From: Ashinkailepas kermadecensis
Taxonomy: Eukaryota > Arthropoda > Thecostraca > Neolepadidae
Direction of reading: 5' to 3'
Assembly: GCA_034440615.1 (NCBI GenBank)
Contig: JAOTOM010004791.1
Span: forward strand, 124,001-188,000
DNA: 64,000 nt
Shown: in pieces, positions 57,802 to 64,000 of the stretch
Layout of the letters: each line of letters begins with the position of its first letter
Numbering within the stretch: the first letter of the stretch is position 1
Notes under the pieces: generated by a model
The model's database searches: none
What the model was told of the DNA's origin: nothing
The model's input: only the letters and a program-made list of their open reading frames with translations
Position numbers and translations under genes: made by a program

Positions 57802-59527
57802 GGTATCCGGCTAGCGGCCAGAAACCTTAGAGAAAATGAAAATATCATAGTCAGACGAGCCGACAAGTCGTCAAACTTCGTTATCTTAGACAAGGAAGAA
57901 TATCTGGATAAAATGAGTACTATCCTCTCCGACAAAACCAAGTTTGTTTGTATAACCAGAGACCCTACTCAGGCACTAAAAACGAAGATCAACAAGTTGA
58001 TAAACACCGTCAATGCCGCCATAGGTGATATCAACCTGAAGAAGGTCACCGGCGAATCTGCCCCAGGATATGCCTATGGTACCGTAAAAACGCACAAGCC
58101 TGGACGACGACTCCGCTCAATCGTATCACAAATACCGACGACAACATACCAGCTAGCAAAAACCTTAAATAAACTCATAACGCCTTACACGCCAGAAAAG
58201 CACAGTCTGAAGTCGACCGACGAGTTCCTTGATATTATCAAAACCAACCTACCAACAGGACTCCTGGCCTCACTGGACGTGGAAAATTTACTCACCAACG
58301 TACCTGTCAAACAAACAATTCAAATGATACTGGACTCCGTGTACCAACATAGCACCCTGCCTCCTCTGAAGATCCCAAAACCAATCCTGGGAAAACTTCT
58401 CCACATGTGTACCATCGAAGCACCATTTCGTGGACTTGATGGCAGCCTGTACCGGCAAGTCGAAGGAGTGGCCATGGGCTCCCCTTTGGGATGCCTATTT
58501 GCTAATATGTATATGTGCCACCTGGAAAACAAGGTCTTAGAAAGCAACCCTAACCTGAAGCCTAACATCTATTGTCTTTATGTCGATGCTATTTTCGTTG
58601 ACGTGCGAAACGAAGCACACCTTTGTCAACTTCAATGCGCACTGAAGTCCGAGTCTGTATTGAATTTTACCACCGAAGTCGCAACTACAACCGAATCAGC
58701 TTTCTTGATATTGACATCAGTTGTACAGACGGCACACTTAAGACAGAAGTACATCGGAAGAAAACCAATGTAGATCAATGCCTCAATGTCAACAGCGAAT
58801 GTCCCGACCGCTGCAAGTTAAGCGTCGCCAAGGCATTCGTGAGACGAGCCCTCAATTACCGCTCAGACTATCCATGCCGAATTGTTACGATCAAAACAAA
58901 TTCTAGTCCACAACGGTTTCAGCAATACAATAATTGACAACGTAATAAATGCCTATGTCAACAAGGCGAAGCAGCCACCTATCAGAAATCAAACATCCAA
59001 TGTGAAGCTGTTTTACCGCAACCAAATGTCGACAGCATACAAAGTCGACGAGCGCATCATCCAACACATCGTAAAGCAAAATGTAAAACCAACCGATAAG
59101 TCTGACAAATTACAACTCTCTGCATATATTACAAGAGCAAGAACACCGGTAGCCTAGTAATGAAAAACAACCCAACCAACAGCAACAACCAGCTTCAACG
59201 TACCAATGTAATCTACAAAGTATCATGCCCTCACGAAGATTGTGACTTCGCCGCGTAGATTACATCGGCATGACGACAACTACCCTATCTCGCCGTCTCA
59301 CGATGCACCTACAGGAGGGAGCACCATCGCAGCACATGCTCCAAGAACACCAAGAGCGACTAACACGAACGGATCTGACACGCAACACCGTGATCTTTAG
59401 AGCAACATCGGACAAGCGACGTCTTAGAGTTCTCGAGGAAATTTTATTCCGGGAACAAAAACCTGTCCTGAACGTGCAGACACGAACATGCATAACGCTT
59501 GAATTGTTCAATAATTCCATCCGGTGA
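57802..59527 (+). pseudogene. PLE2 reverse transcriptase and GIY-YIG endonuclease
   Basis: Starts in frame from the (TA)n: [34 protein letters not shown], then [48 protein letters not shown] (motif A), [19 protein letters not shown] (motif B) and [12 protein letters not shown] (motif C, with the second aspartate replaced by alanine). A shift near 58675 leads to FLDIDISC (motif D). Later segments read VDERIIQHIVKQNVKP, VIYKVSCPHEDC, and YIGMTTTTLSRRLTMHLQEG with APSQHM (GIY-YIG nuclease), ending NVQTRTCITLELFNNSIR and a stop at 59525. The YVDA change and frame shifts make it inactive. Confidence 0.88.
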
Positions 59528-59715
59528 ACAGTTGTAGTGTGTGCTATGTGCGTGGTGTATGTTTTCGAAATGTAAACCTAGATTAGCATTTCTTTCCAGA
59601 AGCGCTTGTGACAACAATAAGTGTGATCTTCAACTCTAAAATGATTTACTTCTGACCAATTTTTATTTTTGTTGCAGATTGATGTCAACTGTGATAGCTA
59701 AATGAATGCCGAAGT

Positions 59716-59757
59716 TATCTTGTGAAAATGGTGAAAGTACACCGAAACGCTAAGAAT
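59716..59757 (+). ncRNA. Hammerhead-like motif of PLE2
   Basis: TCTT (stem I), a core ending TGAAAA with G in place of the first C, stem II TGGTG/CACC with loop AAAGTA, GAAAC, GCT as cleavage triplet, and AAGA pairing with TCTT. Same position relative to the ORF stop as in PLE1 (about 190 bases downstream). Confidence 0.58.
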
Positions 59758-59761
59758 AAAT

Positions 59762-59890
59762 GAATGATATCAGACGAATACTTTACGACCTAAATGAAGA
59801 ACAGAGACGAACAATCCGGGAATTGGAAAGATGTACGAAATAACTTATCAAAGCAAGACATGCTGTGGTCTTTAACAAAACATGCCAATG
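59762..59890 (+). pseudogene. N-terminal coding segment of a following PLE unit
   Basis: [20 protein letters not shown], then LERCTK, stop, [20 protein letters not shown], passing into Tyr-Ile codons of (TA)n. Similar to 49726-49877. Confidence 0.6.
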
Positions 59891-59893
59891 TGA

Positions 59894-60047
<154 letters not shown>

Positions 60048-60199
60048 AGCATGGTGCACATTTATTCGCCAGTTTGACATCTGGTTTGTTTTCCCTTTTT
60101 CATATTAGCTTTTTCTTTTTAATCACTACTCAACCAAAATTGTATATTTAATATCACCTCTGATTAGTTTCATCCTTTCGGATCCCTGTTTCTTTGGGT

Positions 60200-60785
60200 C
60201 TGACATTGCATACCCTTCCAACTTTTAGTCCCTTCGACATATTTTCTCTTGACTTTTGCCTTCGAATTTTTTCCGTTCATCTTTTTCCTTTTTACTTTTT
60301 CCCTGTTCGACTTTAATCACTTCGACCTTTATCCTTTCGACTTCTAGATCGTTTAACTTTTTCCCACTTACCTTCCCCTCGTCTGTTATCTGTTGGATGT
60401 TTTGTTCTGTTGGCTTTTTGTCCCTTCGTCGTTTAGTCCAATTGGCCTTCTATTTTTCCGACTTTCATCATTTCGACTTTTTAGTCCGTTTTACATTTTA
60501 ATTTCGACCTTATCCCTTTGACTTTTTGTTCGTTCGACTTTGGTTGCTTCGACTTTTAGTACGCTTGAAATGACCTCAATTTGATGTTTACCCTTTCGAC
60601 TTGTCCCTCGTCGACTTTTTCCCCTCGGCTTCCTGTCCTTGTGATTTTTTACCTGTTCGACATTTATCGCTTCAACTTTTGTCCATTCGACTTCCATTCT
60701 TTCCGAATTTTCCATTGCACGTTTTGCAAGTTGACTTGTCTGACTGTTGAATTTTTTGTCTTTTGACTTTTTGTCCGGACACCCA
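60200..60785. repeat. Degenerate TTCGACTTTTNGTCC word array
   Basis: TTCGACTTTT, CCTTTCGAC and TCGACTTTTTCC words every 15-22 bases with no clean period. Inverse orientation of the array at 56240-56580. Confidence 0.75.
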
Positions 60786-62879
60786 TGTAAGTAATGTTTA
60801 ACAAATAAACTGAATGCTTGTCAGTGCTTTCCTCAGTCATGGTATCTTCCATTGTAGGATACTCGACTAAACCTGATCGCTTAGTTGGATGCACCCATTT
60901 TCGATGCCTATTCAGATATCAAGTGGACCAATCCATTATAAATGCTTTTGCTGAAACCGGGGTAAAAATATGGTTAGAAATAGAGTTAAGACCCAAGTGT
61001 TGATATTTATTTGAGTACTTCTTCCGTCGTCAACGCTCCTATGTCTCATGCCACATATTGAATTGAATTTGAGTTGTCTGAAAGCTTATTGCAAAAGTTT
61101 TGGGTGGTTTCTTTAAAATGTAAAATGGCGCCGGAGAGCATTAAATCACGACCAACTTTACATGATGCCGTGGGATCTACCCTTGGCGTCGTGGACGATT
61201 TGCTCTGCATCCCCCACGGCGTATGCCAAGAATCGTGCTTTTCAGTTGGAAACGTGCTATTATGTGGGATGAATGCGTTTCAGTTCAACACCGGATGGCG
61301 AGGAATATTCTGCCGATAGTTCGAGTTCGGTGTGCGGCTCGAGTTGTGCACATGTCATGACATGACAACCATTACTTGAATGAAGTTGTGTTGTTTTGTC
61401 TTTGCAGGTGTCAACAATTCAAGACCTCTAATTCGGTTTCACTTGCCGACCTTGCCAAATAGTTACAGTTGATAAATTATGTCCATCAGTTTTATGTCCA
61501 AGGTGCATGCAAATGTCCACTGACCGCCAAGGAGGTTGCGGCAGCTAGTCAGGGATGGGAACACGGAGCACAGCATGAGCTGAACGTGATTGGCGAAGGC
61601 GGTTGCTTGGCACCCCTTCTCCCCGATCTCAGCAGTCCATTGGCGCTCTTGTCTAATTCGGACGTAAACCATTGGATTCATTGACATGAGATACATTGCA
61701 TGGAACTGCATGACCAGGCGGCAACGCAGGCATCAGCTATCGCGTTTCCGAGCAGATGAGGATTAACACTGAGGGGAAGGTAGTTAATGGTCCCTATATT
61801 ATCACCAGTAGTCGTAGTTACCTTTCCCAGGGTACAACGGCAGCTTTAGAGTATTTCACCAGCGAGTCCAGCTTCTTGTTCGGACGATGTCAACACCTTT
61901 GGAAGCGCCAATTTTGTACCTCTAGACTACTGAAAACGCTCCATTATACTCGACGAATTTGCAGCATAGCAATCGTAGGAAATTGCAGATGAAAGTCATC
62001 ATGACAGGTCATGTTGCGGACATGCATCCAATGCTTGACAAACATCGTATAGAAAACACTTGCATTTTGCATCATGGTTGCCTTCGCAAGTGAGGTCACG
62101 TGTTTGCATCGGATATACCTGAGGCATTCACCTGAGTGATCTTCTGTTTGCGGACTGCGATGGGAACCCGATTGACCCAATAGACTTGCATTGTTTGTTA
62201 TTAACATGATTAGCGTCGGACACCTTTAACGAAAATAGGTCCTTTCAGGCGCGGTATCACGGAAGGACACCACACCTCCCAGTACGGTCCGGTATGAAAG
62301 AGAAAGGTATACACTGGTAAAGGCCATCATCAATTCTTGGTATGTACCAGTAAGACTGCCATAAACTACCTCGATACAGCCAGTAAATGGATAGAGATGG
62401 CTTCTGTCGCTCACGGGACACGGGGTCCCAAGGAAGCGGCATCAATAGCAATGACGGTTGTCTTCTTAGAATGAGGGAATCGCTTCACAGGCACGAGAGG
62501 CAGATAATGGTGCTTCCGAGACAACAACTAGAGCGTTATGACCAGTCTCGTGGGCATACTTCACAAGCACGAGTGGTAGACGATGGTGTGCCAGAAACAC
62601 CAACTAGGGCGTCATAGGCATGGGCATAGGCAAGTGTGCATACTCTGAATTTTTAAGAGGAATTTGAACTTTTGAATTCGACAAGATTTGCGTTCTGCTT
62701 TAAATAATGATTGCACCAAGTATCTGAATACACCATTGGTGATGCAGAAAATACATTCGGCAAGGTCAGTTAACTTGACGGCCATCTCAGCTCCCATTGA
62801 CTGACACGTCGCTGGTTGCTTACACTGCACTCGGTATTTGTTTTAAAAATAATTTTTAGCGGATGGTTATTAGTAGTCG
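60786..62879. other. Non-coding stretch, nothing recognised
   Basis: Several short frames on both strands, none with a motif. A short duplication (CACAGGCACGAG / CACAAGCACGAG) lies at 62486 and 62561. Confidence 0.35.
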
Positions 62880-63118
62880 TCATGCCAGATACACAGGAAA
62901 AACAAAACGCCCATCAGGGAAACATTTAATGAGCACATGCGAGGCGCCATCATAAAAAGCACACCACTTGGTGATCATAAATTTGCATGCCACACAGACA
63001 GCACAGTAGCCTCTGCGTTCTTCTCAGTTCAAATTTTGCAAGCATGCGAAGAAGTAGCAGAATCAAAATTGTAGAATCCATTTATAATAGGAACTACAAA
63101 CGAAATCTAGCCACACAC
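62880..63118 (+). pseudogene. Possible GIY-YIG nuclease relic of a Penelope-like element
   Basis: RYTGKTKRPSGKH, then after a shift EHMRGAIIKSTPLGDHKFAC, a glutamine/alanine-rich part, and KLVESIYNRNYKRNLATHTN. The order Y.GKT.R....., H or EH, ...H....., ending in a K.VES......R..N segment, matches the last part of GIY-YIG nucleases. It differs from PLE1/PLE2 and would be a separate family. It ends beside (CA)n. Confidence 0.4.
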
Positions 63119-63120
63119 AC

Positions 63121-63122
63121 GA

Positions 63123-63154
<32 letters not shown>

Positions 63155-63155
63155 G
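63121..63155. repeat. (CA)n microsatellite
   Basis: About 12 CA units after a short TATA stretch. Confidence 0.9.
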
Positions 63156-64000
63156 TCGTCGTGAACTCTCCGCACTCCAATTCCATACACTACCTCGATG
63201 TCAACACTATCCACCATGGCTGGAGAACTTTGACGAAGCCAAGGGGTGGTCCAAGTTCTTAGTTTCACAATATATTTTCAAATTGAATCGGGAAAATGAC
63301 ACATTAGCATTATCAGGGCACCAAACCAGGAGGTACCGTCCCTCCCACCCCCGACCCACCCGGGATCTCCAGCCATGCCACCCACACATTAGAACAAAAC
63401 ATCAACAGGAATAGCAGTATGTCGCCCCCTGGCATCATCAACGATATTGTTGTCTGCGCCCGGCGACAATTGCACATACATGCCATATGACAAATGACTG
63501 TTCTGCAGTCGGATGCAATATGTAGTGTTTCGCAAAACACCTTGATCCGCCTTGTCAGGTAACACCGGTTTGGTTCTGTACATAACAGTATTTGGTTCCG
63601 TATGTGACGGCTGGTCTCAAACTGCAAATATGCAGAAGGTGTGACATCTGTTGTTTGTTGAGTGGTGCTGACAATGTAGAAATGGAGAGACGGAACATTA
63701 CTGCAAGCACCAGACCATTGCTAAAGATGTCACGTGTGATGTTGGTACAACTTGTTTTGCCTTTCAAGAAGTGTCGTTAGTTATTTAGGTTTCAGGGCTC
63801 ATTGACTTAATTGGTCGTGTAGCACCCATCCAAGAAGCATTACATTTTACATATCCCGGTTGGCGAAACATACTGTTCTCCTGATTCGTTTTCGAATTGA
63901 TGTATCATCGGCATAAGGTTAATAATACTAGTTGTGATATATGTACTTCGTAGTGTATGGCCACGGATGGCCCCACTCACAAATGTGCACGCTTGACCTT
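63156..64000. other. Non-coding stretch
   Basis: No gene, repeat or RNA motif recognised up to the window end. Confidence 0.3.

Overview
This is animal nuclear DNA from a repeat-dense genome, most likely an arthropod (crustacean or chelicerate type). The grounds are the element set (I-like and CR1-like non-LTR retrotransposons, GIY-YIG Penelope-like elements, BEL/Pao, hAT, piggyBac-like and PIF/Harbinger elements), scattered TTAGG-like runs such as AGGTTAGGTT (30.76 kb, 31.4 kb, 34.1 kb) and very long (TA)n tracts. The taxonomic call is inference. I found no host protein gene I could name. Nearly every protein signature belongs to a decayed mobile element, so the window reads as a nested transposon landscape.

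Layout. 0-3.3 kb: an I-like retrotransposon (minus) abutting a CR1-like 3' fragment (plus). 4.4-5.7 kb: copy A of a non-coding repeat I call R1. 8.3-9.8 kb: a BEL/Pao gag relic and a CR1-like 3' end. 11.0-11.7 kb: a degenerate minisatellite. 13.7-14.3 kb: a hammerhead-like motif beside R1 copy B. 15.1-19.2 kb: an I-like element (minus) whose RNase H domain is split by a 2.1-kb hAT-like element, itself split by a 0.8-kb piggyBac-like MITE. 19.2-19.9 kb: R1 copy C and a second hammerhead-like motif. 20.4-29.3 kb: two I-like elements head to head. The plus-strand one is interrupted by 4.4 kb holding repeat X and a CR1-like element, which is itself broken by a 238-bp insertion built around a perfect 70-bp palindrome with a hammerhead-like loop. 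29.9-30.7 kb: an I-like fragment, (TA)n and a tRNA-derived SINE. 32.0-33.8 kb: an inverted-repeat element carrying 179-bp tandem repeats. 35.6-36.2 kb: simple tandem arrays. 37.2-40.1 kb: a PIF/Harbinger element with transposase and Myb-like remnants on opposite strands. 42.7-44.5 kb: a 28-copy minisatellite. 45.4-46.5 kb: a SINE and a second piggyBac-like MITE. 48.0-50.1 kb and 57.6-60.0 kb: two Penelope-like elements with hammerhead-like motifs, running into (TA)n. 50.6-53.5 kb: a CR1-like element interrupted by R1 copy D. 54.0-57.3 kb: repeat X copy 2, a CR1 3' relic, a 12-copy minisatellite and degenerate word arrays. 60.2-63.1 kb: another word array and a possible GIY-YIG relic.

How the parts fit: the strongest theme is self-cleaving-ribozyme-like RNA motifs tied to retroelements. 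Five hammerhead-like cores occur: two downstream of Penelope-like reading frames, two in R1-flanking modules that face each other in inverted orientation, and one in the loop of the palindromic insertion. Other themes are precise nesting with readable target-site duplications, and recurrent use of (TA)n as a boundary for Penelope-like units. Approximate boundaries are flagged. All homology calls come from motif recognition by eye, not database searches.
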